Shown here piece by piece: positions 11,692 to 24,022 of a DNA stretch of 64,000 nucleotides. How positions within the stretch are numbered: the stretch's first letter is position 1; every line of letters begins with the position of its first letter. The stretch is from Apodemus sylvaticus. Its lineage: Eukaryota; Chordata; Mammalia; Rodentia; Muridae. The position numbers and the translations under genes are program-made. Under the pieces are notes generated by a model. It saw only the letters and a program-made list of their open reading frames with translations. It had not been told where the DNA came from and made no database searches. The DNA is taken from the NCBI RefSeq assembly GCF_947179515.1, contig NC_067477.1, forward strand, positions 119,098,562 through 119,162,561. The letters run 5' to 3'.

Positions 11692-12467
11692 AATGTTAAG
11701 AGAGTGAGGCAAGCAGGCTTAGGCTATTGTCTGAAAAAGGGAGGGGATTGCAGGTTTAGCAGTGAAAGGGGAGAGAGTGGTTGAGTTTAGCAGTGAAGAT
11801 CCGTAAGCAACTACCACCAGGGAGAGGACTCTTGGACATGCACAGCTCATTACACAAATGGTCATTTGTCCCATCAAGAGAAGCTGCTCTTGGGAAAATA
11901 GTGTTGTTCTACAGGGGGAAATAACAACAATTGTAATAAAACCCAATCCCTCCATATAGAGCCATTGCATTACTTATAATAATATTGAGGGTTGAATGGG
12001 GTGTGTCCAGGTATTGCTTTGTATTTCTCTTTGACAAAAGAAGCATCAGACTGAGTGGTGTTGAGAATCTTGCTGGCATCACAGCTCTAACTGGTGAGCA
12101 GCAAGTTCAGACCTGTGCGCCTTCCCTCCAGGCCCAGGATCTTCCTGGGAGGTTGAGAATCATAGCAGGCTCTGCCTCTGGCACGAGGCTGCATCTGCTT
12201 TGTGGAAGGAGGCATTGGAAGGAAACAGAAACTTAGAGGAGGCTTAAGGAGGAACTTGGGACATGCCTTCCCTGGGCAGGGCACCCCGTCCGGTTCATAC
12301 CCAGGGAGAAAAGGACCTGACCATGTTTTCATAAGAAGCCTGCCCCATGGGATAAGCTGTTGAAGTACCATAAAGGTCTCATTCAATTTTGGACTGCCTC
12401 AAAACCGAAGCTGCAGGGCTCTGTGACAGCAGGGCTCTGAATGGGCTCTAGCAGGTCTGGTCCTCTT
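11692..12467. other. Intergenic, no feature recognised
   Basis: Nothing I can identify apart from short overlapping open frames. Confidence 0.45.
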
Positions 12468-12668
12468 TTGTTTTTTACGTATATGAGTGTTTTTGTCTGC
12501 AAGTATGTCTGTGTACCATGTGTATGCAGTGCCTACAGAGGATAGAAGACGAGGGTTAGATCCCCCAGAACTGGACTCACAGACGTTTGCAAGCCAGTGT
12601 GGGTGTTGGGAATTGAACTCTGAGAGAGCAACCAGTGCTCTTAACCTCCAAGCCATCTCTCCAGCTCC
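12468..12668 (-). mobile_element. B3/B2-type SINE, antisense
   Basis: Reverse complement starts GGAGCTGGAGAGATGGCTTG. Plus-strand words GGGAATTGAACTCTGAGAGA and TATGAGTGTTTTTGTCTGCA are typical. Confidence 0.88.
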
Positions 12669-15600
12669 ATAGGACTTGTATTTGATAGATGGTAGACCTT
12701 TTAAGGTCTTTTTCTGCCTGCTTCCTTCTGGGGTCATGGGAATTAAGCTCTGTAGGTTGATGAGGCTTTGGCAGGTGCTCTAGAGTTCAAAGCTATGTTC
12801 AAAGCCCCCTCAGGCATCCTCCTGCTTGGTGGTTTTCCTAGGTTGGTCCCCACTCAGCAGTGTGGGTACCAGCAGCTGTTTGTAACAGGAAGCTTTAGCT
12901 TTCCCCAAGACCTGATTTAGATAGATCCCAGCCACCTGGGTTTTTAAAAGCTTCCTAGATGATGCTGAGAAACTACTCTGGGAGGGTCCCAGGCAGGAGT
13001 TGAAAAGGGTGGGAAGCCAGGCTGCTGGAAGGGCTGAGTAGAGGCTGCCCAGCCCCCTGAGGGTCCCGGCATGCTGAAGTGTTGGAGCGGCAGGTAACGG
13101 AGGCCTCCTCTCGCTATGTGCTGCTTTCTGGGAGGGGGAAACACACATTTGGAAGAAGAAATCAAGGACAGCAAGGGACATGAGGTAAGGGCTCCATAGG
13201 AAGATGCTGAAGAGGGGCATACAGCCAGAAGCAGAGATAGGCAGGCTCTGCGAGGCCTATCAGCGGCGAACATGCAGGCAAGGGCAGTGTGCATTCTGGT
13301 CTCCTGGCCAACTCTCTCTGTTCTACCCTGGCTCAGGCCAGCTATCCCAGGCCATCCTGCAGTCTGTGAAGCATTGCTTCCCGACTGTTATTGAGCAGAG
13401 GCCTTCTTGGCTATCTTGCACGAGTCAGCATGGCGGATGACTTGACTTCTCTCTTGCTGATAGTTAGCTGGGCCCCTCCTTGAACTCCTTGCCTTGACTC
13501 CTACTGGTGGTGTGCCATGGCTGCGTGAGGCAGCATGTCTTCCAGAGAGCTGCAGGTAGACACAATGCCCCGGGCACTTGAAGGAGCTTTTAGGCCTATG
13601 TTGCATAACTCTTTCCTGCAGTGTATAGTCATTCTGGTGACCACTGTAGACTGAGATAGCCATGTAGTCGGGGAGCACCCACAACAGGTGTGTCTCCGTG
13701 AAGTCATAAGTCACTTATGAAGCTCCTGCTGAGAAGTCATGAGTTGTCCCGTGTGACAGTTAGGTTCTTGGTTTGTCCTGCCAGGCAGAAAAAGTTCCAT
13801 TGTACATGTCTGGTTTTGCATATGCATGCTAAATAGCTAATCAGTCTTCTGCATCCTTGCCTTGCTCAACTGGTCATTAGTGATCAACACAAATTAGGCT
13901 GGAAGGTGTTAGTTGCAGCTGAGGTGACCCCAAGAAAAAGGGGTCATGAGGCCGGAGGTTGTGGGGAGGAGGGAGACTCTTCATGGAGCTGGAGTCTCGG
14001 GGTGGCCAAATAATTATTTCCCAATCAGTTTGATGAATGTGGGTTCTCAGGGCTTGGTTGGGACCCAGGAGACATCTCTGGCATTGGTATGGGGCGAGTA
14101 CGGATGGGTAGGCAGCCACTCAGAAGTCTGTCCCAGCAGGATCTGGGTGGGGTGTGGTAAGACTTCTATGAGGGACTAGGCAGGCTGTACCTGGAGAAAG
14201 GAGCACGTCGGGAGGGAGGACGGTGACCAGGGATGGCATGAAAAGGTTGGTGGACATATGAGTGTCTGATGCAAGAGAGGTGTGGCTAGAAGGACCAGTC
14301 CAGGGCACACACCTGGAGGGATTGGCTTTGGAGAGGAAAAGCAGCTGGGCCTGCAGGAGGCGGGCCCTCCACACCTGACTCTTCACCACCCCCCTCCACT
14401 CCCGCCCCTTGCATCATCAGCAAATACACAGAATTCTCAGCCCCAGTTTCCAGGGACGTCATGGGTTTTCCAAGCTTTAATTACAAGCCTATCTTCTGCA
14501 TCTACGTCCCTGCCCTCGCTGCCCCAAGGGAAGCTTCTAGACCTTTGTTGTCTCTCTGAAACATAGTAGGTTACTGAGGAAAGCATTTGAAATCAGGCCA
14601 CGTGGGTGTGAGATGTGAACTTAGGTATTTTCTGGAAATATCTCTTGGCTTTGCTGGCCTCTTTGTCTGTAGAATGGGCTGCATCCTGCATTAAGAGAAT
14701 TATTCCAGGAAGGTGTGGGATTGATAAGGTCACGTGCTGACCATATCCCTGAGAAGAAGGCTGAGACCTGGAGTCAGCGTTCCTATTTCTTACTCCCCAT
14801 TCCATGCCTGACCTCTCATATAGCCTAGGTTGGAGGGCCTCTTTTATCTTGAAAATGTAGATGTCTTGGGGTGAACACGTCTTGTATGTCAGACTGGCTG
14901 TTGAGGTCTTAAGTGAGGGAGTCCAGGGGCAATGTTTGTTCCTTTCCTGATAGAGACAAAATCTATGTCAGATATTCCATCCTAGAGATCAAGTTCCATG
15001 CTTGGCTCCAGAACCCGGTCCTTGAACATTCATCGGAATTACAGGAAGGGCTGGGATCTGGCCTTGTCTTAATATTGACCACAGATAGAATATAGTCTCA
15101 TGTCTAGGATCACAGTGAGCTTAGGCATATGGACAGGACATTCATTCTGTGCCAGAAGTTTGGGACAGGTAGTGATTATTTTCCTGTACAGAGCCATATT
15201 GGGGCAGTCATGCACTTGGTCAGAGTTTGACTATGGTCAAGGTTAACTTCTCCCAGATAGCCAGGATCCTGCTCCACCTAGGGCCGAGTGAAGGTTAAGT
15301 TCATTGTTCCTCCAGGTCTAGGAATTCCTGAATTAAGCAGGTGACCCACCCAGCTGCTGGAGCAGTCAAGACGAGGACCTCCAAGAGAGGCTAGACAACT
15401 TCCACCGGAACTCAGCCTGGAGTCTGGGGGGGAAGGGTTTGCCCAAACTGTTAAAAGGTCTGGTGCCATTAAAGTTTCTGGCTTTGATCAGTGAATATTG
15501 TCTTAGCCATACTTCTTTTCGCCCCTCTTCCCTATTTATCCCTCAGCTTCTGTTCCAGAAACCCACTTCGTAATAGCTGCAGGCAGCTATGGAACCCAAC

Positions 15601-15776
15601 ATGTTCCCTCTCTCCCTGGGCCTCATGTATTCTAAGCAAGCTTCAAACAACCTATATAGACACAGATGGACCCTGAACTTCAGCTCCTTCCAGCATCTGG
15701 GAGGTAAAGGCACAATTATGGACACATGACACTGTTGCTCGGGATCAAACCCAGGGCTCTGTGTAGGTTAAACAGC
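12669..15776. other. Intergenic, mostly unique; nothing coding recognised
   Basis: About 3.1 kb without a SINE or L1 that I recognise, which is unusual for this window. Open frames up to 136 codons overlap each other on both strands. An ID-like remnant (GATCAAACCCAGGGCTCT) may abut its right end. Confidence 0.5.
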
Positions 15777-15872
15777 CTGGAGCTGGAGCTGGAGCTGGAG
15801 CTGGAGCTGGAGCTGGAGCTGGAGCTGGAGCTGGAGCTGGAGCTGGAGCTGGAGCTGGAGCTGGAGCTGGAG
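15777..15872. repeat. (CTGGAG)n hexanucleotide, exactly 16 perfect units
   Basis: Ninety-six bases of CTGGAG without one mismatch. The unit is a multiple of three, so the tract is open in all frames (Leu-Glu, Pro-Ala and Ser-Ser dipeptides), which explains the long frames crossing it. Confidence 0.98.
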
Positions 15873-17085
15873 TTCCGGTCCCAACCTTGGGTTTCCTCCT
15901 CTCTGTTGAAGTACATTTCTGATATTCTTGCCTCACCTAAGACAGAGATCTTGGATGGTCCCCTCCCCACCTCTGTCCTTGTTCCCTTTGTTGTCTTTAA
16001 GTTTGAGCTGTATTCTCTGCTGTGGTAGAATCTGTCAGAAGAAGGGGAAGCCCCTTGACCCTCAGCTGGTGCAATCCGGCTGCAGGGTGAGCTCACAGCT
16101 CAGCATGGCAGCTGCATCCAATCGTGAGCAGCTGGAGGCCTCTCTGCAGCCTGGCCCCTGTAGGAGCATGTCTGCCCTGGCTTGCCCAGACTATGCATCT
16201 GAGCTACCCAGTGCTCAAGACAGAAAGTCACTCTCACCATGCTTACAGGGCTGCGGGATGTCCCTCAGGGCTGTGGGGAAGGGGTGTTCTATGGCGAAGG
16301 GGTGTACTGTGTTGGGGAGGTGTGCTGTGTGTGCCTGTCATCCAGGCTTATGCAGAAACTGCGACGCTGAGTCCTCAGTGTTTTCTCCTACCTAGACTAG
16401 GAAAAACATACACGGAGATTTATGGAGAAATTGGGAAAAGAAAATAGTGGGAAAGGGTAAAGGAGGACTCTTAGGGATAGAAAACTTGGAAAGGAAGAAA
16501 GAGGGAACAGGAAACTAGGAAGGGATCAGAAGACAGGTAGCCATTGCTCAACAATTTGGCTCTCTCTCTATTATGCCCCTACTGCATACTAGGTATGAAG
16601 TGAACCATCATTCCAACGCTCCCAGCAAGGTGCTTTAGCCACTCAACAAGGTGAGATCGTCTTTAGGGGCAGGTAGGTGTCACCAGCATCCAGTGCTTTG
16701 GACAGCACCTTGGATGCAGGCTGGGAGACATCTGCCTGAGAAGACTGTCTACGGTCATGACCTTCGCTTCCATTCCTTTTGAAGATATCACTAAAAGTTC
16801 TTGGGAGACCTAGATAGCGTTGTTAGTGTCTTTGCTGTCTCTTGGAAAGCTGCTTGGCAGGGGAGACCATGGTAAATTAATGTCCCAAGGATCTGCTGAT
16901 TGCCAAGGCCGGGAGGTTCAACTGAAAAAAAAAAGTAGACCAGATACAAAGGAGGGACTTTCAGCGCAGACACGGTATATATGATCCCAGTGCCTCTGAA
17001 GTTGAATGGGCATATTAATGTCCTGAGGATCTTGTTAAAATCCCACATGGACTGTACCAAAGAGGCTGTTAGGAAGGTGGGTGTG
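15873..17085. other. Intergenic, no feature recognised
   Basis: Contains two overlapping open frames near 15.93-16.45 kb with no similarity I know, and a short A-run at about 16.93 kb. Confidence 0.45.
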
Positions 17086-17351
17086 GGGTGCTAGGGAAAT
17101 GATGCAGTTGGTAACTTACCATGTAAATATGAGGACTGGAGTACAGATCCCCAACATATGTGTAGGAAACTGGGCGTGTGTCTGTAACCATAGTACTGGG
17201 AAGATGGAGATGGGTAGATCCCTGGTCCATCAGCCTAGCCAAACTGAGGAGCTCCAGGTTAATTGAGAGATACTGACTCAAAAACCTGTAGAATGACTGA
17301 GGAACTCACATCTGACCTCCATACACATGTATGCATGTCCAAACCCACACT

Positions 17352-17397
<46 letters not shown>

Positions 17398-17400
17398 TAC
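17086..17400 (+). mobile_element. B4-type SINE ending in (CA)n
   Basis: Words in B4 order: ATGAGGACTGGAGTACAGAT, TCCCTGGTCCATCAGCCTAG, GAGGAGCTCCAGGTTAATTG, CATCTGACCTCCATACACAT, then (AC)n at 17353-17395. Confidence 0.75.
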
Positions 17401-17524
17401 GTGCATGCATACATAGAGAAAGACAACACCGGAAGACTGTCGTTAGGGACTCAAGCATTTTCTGCTGTCTACGGAGCTGCCTGGCCCATGAACTCCTTCT
17501 AAAAGAAGTCCAAGGAAACCCAAG

Positions 17525-17615
17525 TCCTGTGATGTTTGAGGTCTTACAGCTGGAAGTGACAGGGCTGGAAGTCAGATCCAGGTCTTCTGACTCCATAGCT
17601 GTCACTGCTGTTGTC
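17525..17615 (+). mobile_element. MIR tail fragment
   Basis: TTACAGCTGGAAGTGACAGG followed by AAGTCAGATCCAGGTCTTCT and GACTCCATAGC resembles the MIR 3' half. Confidence 0.6.
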
Positions 17616-18004
17616 TGTCCCTCCATTTTCCAGTCTTTTTTCCTTGTGTTGGTGGCCTTGAGCTCTAGTGGGAGGGCCTGTTCTGTGCAGAGCAGCAGAC
17701 CTCCTTCTATAGCAGAGGCCACGCCCCTCTCAGCCAGAGAGGGACAGGCAATGTCCAGCTCTTGGCCTGGTCTGCGGCCAAGCTTGGGTGCCAAAGCAGC
17801 CCACTGAATGGGCCTCTTCATTCAGACAAACTCTTAATTCAGTGAGATGGATGGGGATATGGCCAGGGATGTCGCTGCCACTCTATAACTTGGTTTTCTG
17901 TAGAGTCACCCTTTGAAAGGCTTTTATTTGTATCTCTATAAACAGAGCAAGAAGCTCCCGCCCCCAGTCTGTGATGTGTCAGAAAGATGCTATGCCATAA
18001 AATA

Positions 18005-18215
18005 ATGATAATAAATGCCTAGCATTTATTGTTGATGTATTGTCATGGTGATGTAGGCTTTCAAAGCCCTCATAATGTCCCCTCTCATCTTCACCCCCTT
18101 GGCCTCCTTTTAAGGTAGGCAGGACAGATATTATTATGTTCACATTACAGGTGAGAAATAAAGGCTCAACAAGGAGATTGGCTTGGCCGAGGTCATAGAC
18201 GTAGATGCAGAAGGC
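18005..18215 (+). mobile_element. MIR
   Basis: TAGCATTTATTG head, CTCATAATGTCCCCTCTCAT, GGTAGGCAGGACAGATATTA, ACATTACAGGTGAGAAATAA and GCCGAGGTCATAGA follow MIR order. An old mammalian SINE. Confidence 0.75.
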
Positions 18216-18955
18216 AATAGTTTACTGTTCGTTAGACCATACTGGACACACTGTCCTGACAGCCTGCACGTTGCCATGCAGCAGAAAGTGTCTTAGTTCT
18301 GGCAGATTTATTACCAGCAATTTATCATTGGCTTATTGCCAAAGGTGAAGGAGCCAGCCTTTAGAAGAACACCCCAAAATTGCCCAACAAATTGCCCAAA
18401 AACTGAGCTGGTATCGAAGTAAGGAGGGGGGGTGGGGAGGGTGGGGTACAGGAATGTTCTGCACGGGACAGGTACATTTAAAGCACATGAGTTGGAGCCT
18501 GGCAGATCAGAGTTCACAGCCAGCAATAGCTGATGGGTGGGGAGTGGTAGGTGGAGGTGTGCCAGCAGGTAGGCCAGGGTCAAATCTAGAAGAGATGGGA
18601 TTGAAGCAAGCTCTAGCCAGATCTGGGTTTTAAGAATCAAAATCTAGAATTCTGGAGGAAATTTTGTCAGGGACTCATGTCTGGCAGCAAAGTTGGTACC
18701 AAGACAGGGTATGTGTATGCAGAGGTGGGGTGGGGTGGGGGAAGGGCAGAGCATTAGAAGAAAGAAGACTAGGATTTAAAAAATAGTACAGGCTGGTAAG
18801 TCAGAGCTGAACGGAGCAGAGATGATTCTAGACTTCTTGTCCAAGAGAGAGCTAAGTTTGTGTGTTTAGACTGACTGGGAATGGCTGGGAAGGCACGGAA
18901 GTGGGTGCTGTGGTGGGAAGCCAACGATGTTCTTGGGATGATTTATTAATCTAGA
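18216..18955. other. Intergenic, no feature recognised
   Basis: Contains a G-rich patch near 18.43 kb and GGGGT repeats near 18.73 kb; nothing else identified. Confidence 0.45.
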
Positions 18956-18959
18956 GAAA

Positions 18960-19162
18960 GGGCCACTAACCCAGGCTAGTCTTAAGCTCCCTAGGTATCC
19001 CAGAGGATGACCTGCTGACCCTCCCGCCTCCACCTCCTGAGCCCTGTGGTTACAGGTGTGTACCACTGTACCCCATGTTTGTGGTGTTGGGGATTGAACC
19101 CAGGTCTCTATGCATGCTAGCCAGGTGTCCCACCAATGGATTCACATCCCAGCCCCTAGCAT
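18960..19162 (-). mobile_element. ID-B1 composite (B4-type) SINE, antisense
   Basis: B1-like half (CCTCCACCTCCTGAGCCCTG, TTACAGGTGTGTACCACTGT) followed by an ID-like half (TTGGGGATTGAACCCAGGTC, ending CATCCCAGCCCC). Confidence 0.75.
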
Positions 19163-20107
19163 GATTTTTAAGGAGATGTTTCTTAAACTGACAATCCCAT
19201 AAAGCTGTATTCTGTAGGGTGCCTCTGAGGAGAGGGAGCAGGGTCTGTGTTTGGTAAAGGCTGCACAGAAGCTCAGCGGGTGCTGTTAATGAAGATCCCA
19301 TGGGACCTTGAACAAGCACACATGTAATGCCTATTCCAGGTGGGAGGGGTTGGGAGCAGTTTTCCAAGATTTTAAAATCCTGGCACAGGTTAATATCTCC
19401 TGAACACAATCCAACATCTTATCAGCTGGGCCAGTGGCCATACCCACAATACTTTGTACCTTCCACACCTAGCTCCTGGTTTCTTACCTCATGTTGTGGG
19501 TTGGACATCTAAATAACACAAGATACTGTCTTGTATAGCCTTAGTATTACTATAACTTGGCTGTTACCATAGACTCAATTAGCTTCAAGCTAATGTCCAG
19601 CATTTTGTTCCCTGGGGATTGCCCACTTGCTCCAACTAATATGGCAATCGAAAGGTTAACAAAGCCTAGAGATCCTCCTCCTCTCTCTGGCTACCAGGGT
19701 GTACTCTGCCCACCTTGTTTGCACAGGTGAGCAGGAAGCAGAAAAGTAGCCTGGCTCAGACTCTGCCAGGCTCTGTTGTCCCTTTGTATCTGCTATGTTC
19801 TTGTGTGTGCCCACACCCAGTCGGACTTGTCCTGGCAACTCCACCAAGTCCTCTGTCTGGACTCTGCTTGATCCTTTCCCTATCCCTCTTGTAATGGAAA
19901 GATCTGACGGTTATTGGTCTGCTATGGCCTCCTAGTGGGCTGCAGACAACACGGGCAACCATCAGGAGGCATGGGTAGGGAGCTTAGAATTGCCTTTCTG
20001 GTAGGTTCTGTGGGATTGCAGTATTATTGGCCTGAGGACCATGCTTTGAGAATTGCAGGACTATCATTTCCAAATGTGAGCTGTTTGGGAAGTGTGATAA
20101 GTAGTCA
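19163..20107. other. Intergenic, no feature recognised
   Basis: No named repeat or gene seen. Confidence 0.45.
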
Positions 20108-20460
20108 TATTAGCTACCTGTCTAGTGTCTGTGATAAAACCCCAGCCATAGCAACTTAAGAGAGAAAGGGGTTACTTGGGCTCACAGTTTGAGGGTACAG
20201 CCTATTATGGTGGGCAAGTTCTAACAACAGGAGCATGAGAACCCTGGCCACATTGTATCCGCATTCCCTTGTTCAGTTTGGTTTCTTCTTCTTTTATTAT
20301 GTCTAGGACCCAAGCCTAGGGAATGGTGCCGCCCATTTTTAGGGGAGTCTTTCCACCTCAACTGAATATAATTAAGATAATCACATGTATGCCCATATGT
20401 AAGCTTATCTCCTGGGTAAATCTAGATTCTGTCCAGTTGGTAATCAATGTAACTACCACA
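20108..20460 (-). mobile_element. LINE-1 3' end, antisense, diverged
   Basis: TGTCTGTGATAAAACCCCAG, GAGAGAAAGGGGTTACTTGG, AGGACCCAAGCCTAGGGAAT and GGTGCCGCCCA occur in the order of rodent L1 3' UTR on the other strand. Confidence 0.6.
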
Positions 20461-20794
20461 GAAATTCTTGGGGCTCACCTCAGACCTATTGAATCAAAAT
20501 TACCAGAGGTCACGAAATAGTTCGTCCTGCCTGCCTCTCCTTGCCCTGGCCCAGTGCTGGCTGGTCAGTTCTACCTTGCCTATTCTCCAGGTTGTGAAAA
20601 CTTGCGTTTCCTTGCTTTAAACCCCATCTCTGGCTTCTTTCCCAGCTTGCTCTGTGTGCATTCACACCTTATTGCTGAGTGGGAACTTTCTGTCAGTTTT
20701 GATTCTCTTACAAACATATTCTTTGATTTAGGATGGCAAGATGCCCAGTAAAATGTAAGAGTCAGAAGAAATAACAAATATACTTTTGTGGAGT

Positions 20795-20925
20795 ATTAAA
20801 GTTTGGAATAGGGTCTCTATGAGAATCCATGTTGGCCTTGGAGCCAACATGTTGGACAGGAGGTTGAGCTTTCCTGTCTCAGCTTCTTGAGTATTGGGTT
20901 ATAGGTGTAGGCTATCCTACTGCTT
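20795..20925 (-). mobile_element. Very old B1-like fragment, antisense
   Basis: Weak similarity only (TCTCAGCTTCTTGAGTATTG, GGTTATAGGTGTAGGC). Confidence 0.4.
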
Positions 20926-21059
20926 CAAGTAAGTTCTTAGTGTATGTCTTATGCAGTATTTGTGTCATATTTAATTAAAATATTGCTATTCAGGGTTAGT
21001 AATCTGTTTTAGTGCTTGCTGCACCAGCATGGGAACCTGAGTTTGACACCATATAAAAT

Positions 21060-21210
21060 CTTGGCTGGTGCGGTAGCACACACCTTTAATCCTAGTACTT
21101 TGGAAGGCAGAGGCAGGTGGGTCTCTAAGCTCAAGGCCAGCTTGGTCTACAGAGGGAGTTCCAGGACAGCCAGAGTCACATGGAGGGACAACTGTCTCAA
21201 AACAAAACAG
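21060..21210 (+). mobile_element. B1 SINE
   Basis: GTGCGGTAGCACACACCTTT, GAAGGCAGAGGCAGGTGGGT, GGTCTACAGAGGGAGTTCCA, and the ACTGTCTCAAAACAAAAC tail. Confidence 0.92.
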
Positions 21211-21445
21211 AGCTAGGCATGGTCAATTATGCTTGCCATCCCAATTCTGAGGGGCGGAGGCAGGAGGAGCCTAGGGGCCTGATGGCCGGCTAGTCCAGTT
21301 GAGTCTGCAAGCTCCGTATTAAAGTGACATACTCTGATTCAGAAAATGAGGAGGAAGTTGAGTTACAGATAACCTTTGGTCTCTCCATGCATGCACACAC
21401 TCAAGTACTTATACCCCATCCACACATGCACACACATGAACAACT
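21211..21445 (+). mobile_element. B4-type SINE fragment
   Basis: Follows the B1 directly: GCATGGTCAATTATGCTTGC, GGGGCGGAGGCAGGAGG, CTGCAAGCTCCG, then CATGCACACAC-rich text. Confidence 0.6.
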
Positions 21446-22240
21446 ACCCGTAAACATTTATTATAAATAAAAATTTATCTGGTGAAAAATGTTTATCAGA
21501 TATCCTATATTTTCTCTTAACGAATTTAGTTGTTCCCCCTGCATGCCTCCATTTTGGTTAGGACAGTTTTGACAGAACCTTTAAGAAGGCAGGCTCCCCA
21601 GGAAGCAAAGTGAGATTTGTTCTTCAGCACTTGCTCTGTACGGTCCCCATCTGGGTTTAGCCTCCATCATGGAAGGTTTGCCTTGGTCTGCCTTGGTCTC
21701 TAGCCATCCTTTGTCTCTTTGCCTCTAGCTCGCTCACCTGTCACCTGCTGTCCACTCACGGTTACATCTTACCATCTTGGTTGATGGTGGGTTTCTCTAG
21801 ACTTACCCTGTGGTCTCTTCTCAAATCCAGCTTGTCTGGGTACATTCCTGTCCCAGGTAGCTAACATCAAAGCCCAGTACACACAAACCATCAGAGATTT
21901 CCACTCCCAACAGACACCAAAATCAAGGTCTACTACATTTAAGCGATCCGAAACTTCTACACTCAACTGGGACCAAGGTTAAAATGTGGTACATTCAAAT
22001 AAATCATCAGAGCCTTTTACCCCAGCTGGGGCAAGATTAAAGTCCACCAGGGCTGCCTTCTCCCAACAGGCCCCAGTGGTTTTATTTATCCATTAATTTC
22101 CTTATGCTGCCCATGAGTTTCCAGAGTAGGTTGAAGTTCATTGCCAGGCTCAAAATTATGCATAGGTATCTAACTGACTAGGCTGTCTTTAGGAGCACGC
22201 TTGATGAAAGGAGTTAGAAATCTATCCTTAGATGGCAAAG

Positions 22241-22284
22241 TGCAAAAGGGCCTATGTTTAATTGCAAAAGGGCCTATGTTTAAT
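22241..22284. repeat. 22-bp perfect tandem duplication
   Basis: TGCAAAAGGGCCTATGTTTA plus AT occurs twice head to tail with no mismatch, just upstream of a B2. Confidence 0.97.
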
Positions 22285-22309
22285 TTCTGTCAATACAATT
22301 ACAACTCCT

Positions 22310-22500
22310 GGGGCTGGAGAGATGGATCAGCATTTAAGAGTACTGACAGCTCTTCAGAAGGTCCTGAGTTCAATTCCCAGTAACCACATGGTGGCTCACA
22401 GCCATCCGTAATGAGATCTGATGCCTTCTTTTGGGGTGTCTGAAGATAGCTACAGTGCACTTACATATATAATAAATAAATCTTTGAAGAAAACCATTTA
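22310..22500 (+). mobile_element. B2 SINE, near full length
   Basis: GGGGCTGGAGAGATGGATCA head with Pol III A/B-box context (GGTCCTGAGTTCAATTCCCA), ACCACATGGTGGCTCACAGC and an AATAAATAAATC tail. Flanks share an imperfect word, TTACAACTC and TTACAATTC, compatible with a target duplication. Confidence 0.95.
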
Positions 22501-22539
22501 CAATTCTTCTACTAAGGAAAGGGAGAAGCTTCTTCTAGA

Positions 22540-22690
22540 ATGTATTTTTAGTACTATTTTAATTCATTTTTAGACAACTTTATACATGTATACAATGTTT
22601 CTTGATCATATCTACCCTTCCTACTAGATCTCCTTTAACAGGTCCTGTTTCCATGAAAGAGGAATCATCTATGAAGCTATCTACTAAGAC
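22540..22690 (-). mobile_element. Possible old LINE-1 fragment, antisense
   Basis: TATACATGTATACAATGTTT, TTGATCATATCTACCCTTCC and CTACTAGATCTCC resemble antisense L1 3' region text. Weak. Confidence 0.35.
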
Positions 22691-23279
22691 AGCTTGCAAG
22701 TCTTTATTTTCCATTGATATTTATATGTGCGTGTGTGGGCACAAGACCACATACATGTAAGCCACATAGGGGTTTGGGAAGCAAAGTGAGAAGCTGTCAG
22801 TGGGGGTGGTTGGCTAGCTTACGACTCTGGCATTTTAGAGGAACAAAGCATTTGAGTTCACTGTGGGTGTCAGTTCAGAGGCAAAAGTGGGATCACATCA
22901 GCCCATCACTAAAACTTCCCTGCCTAGTGTTGACAGCAATTAAAACAATCTACTCAGACACCGGGGCGTCCCACAGAGCAGTCGGGGCATGAGACAATAG
23001 TGTGTGCAGCAGGATCCAGCTGTTTAATGGGCAGCCATGGTGATATGTGAATTCCAAGGCTGGAGAGGGCAGCAGCCATCCTGGCTGGAAACAGTTAGAG
23101 GTTAATTAAAGACAAGGTGTTATGTGAAGTTGGATCTAATGACTGAAAAATGTAGGGTTCAAGAGAACAGAGATATGTCTTTTCCCATCCTCCAAAGGCC
23201 TGTCTATAGTCCACAGGGAGAGACATGGTGGGTGACAGTATTGCTGTTGTTCCTTACTGTACTACTGGGAGGTTTTATG

Positions 23280-23282
<3 letters not shown>

Positions 23283-23315
<33 letters not shown>
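23283..23315. repeat. (TG)n microsatellite
   Basis: About 16 units. Confidence 0.97.
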
Positions 23316-23317
<2 letters not shown>

Positions 23318-23799
23318 ACCTATGTTGTCCTTAAACCCCACTATGGAGGTGGCTTTCCTTATAGCCCACCATGAACTTGATTTTAATGTTCTCATGTTTA
23401 AACATAGTCCCAAGTCATCTGGGGATGAGGCAGTGGTGTGGTTAGCATAGGAGAAACTGGAGAGTTTGTTGAAATACAAATTGTTATCTGTTGGAAATTG
23501 AGGTTCTGAAGATTGGGGGTGGCTCAGCAATCTGCCTTTTTAAAGAGCTTGCCAGGGAATATGATGACAGGGGAACTTTGACTATATCTGAACATAACCG
23601 TGGCAGATAGCTCTCCATGCTACACCCCTGCTTTGAAGAACCCTCTCTACTGCTAAGAAGATTAACAGTCAAATGCATCCTCGATGGAGGCCAGCTCTTT
23701 AAGCTTTTTCATAGTCTTGGACCCAAATCTTAGGGAGAAACCCATAGAAAGAGACCCTCTCTCACCAAATCACTGTCTCTTAAGACCATGCTGTGTAAT

Positions 23800-24022
23800 G
23801 GGACTGGAGAGCTGGCTCGGCAGATATGAAGTTTCCCTCTCCTGTAGAGGACCTGGGTTTGGTTCCCAGTTCCCACGTGGCAGCTCACAGCCACCTGTAA
23901 CTCCAGTTCCAGGGTAACTTATGCCTTTTTCCACAGGTACATAGGCACCAAACATGTACATGGTACACATGCATGCATGCAGATAAAACACTCATGTAAA
24001 ATGAATAAACTACATAAAAATA
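23800..24022 (+). mobile_element. B3-type SINE
   Basis: GGGACTGGAGAGCTGGCTCG head, CACGTGGCAGCTCACAGCCA, CTGTAACTCCAGTTCCAGGG, and an AATGAATAAACT tail. Confidence 0.9.

Noticed and set aside
15716..16096. Ser-rich or Leu-Glu-rich open frames
   Set aside because: Translation of the CTGGAG hexamer array; no coding features outside it.
17306..17821. Pair of 158-171 codon open frames on opposite strands
   Set aside because: They start in the CA repeat of a B4 and run through an MIR; overlapping mirror frames suggest low stop density, not coding.
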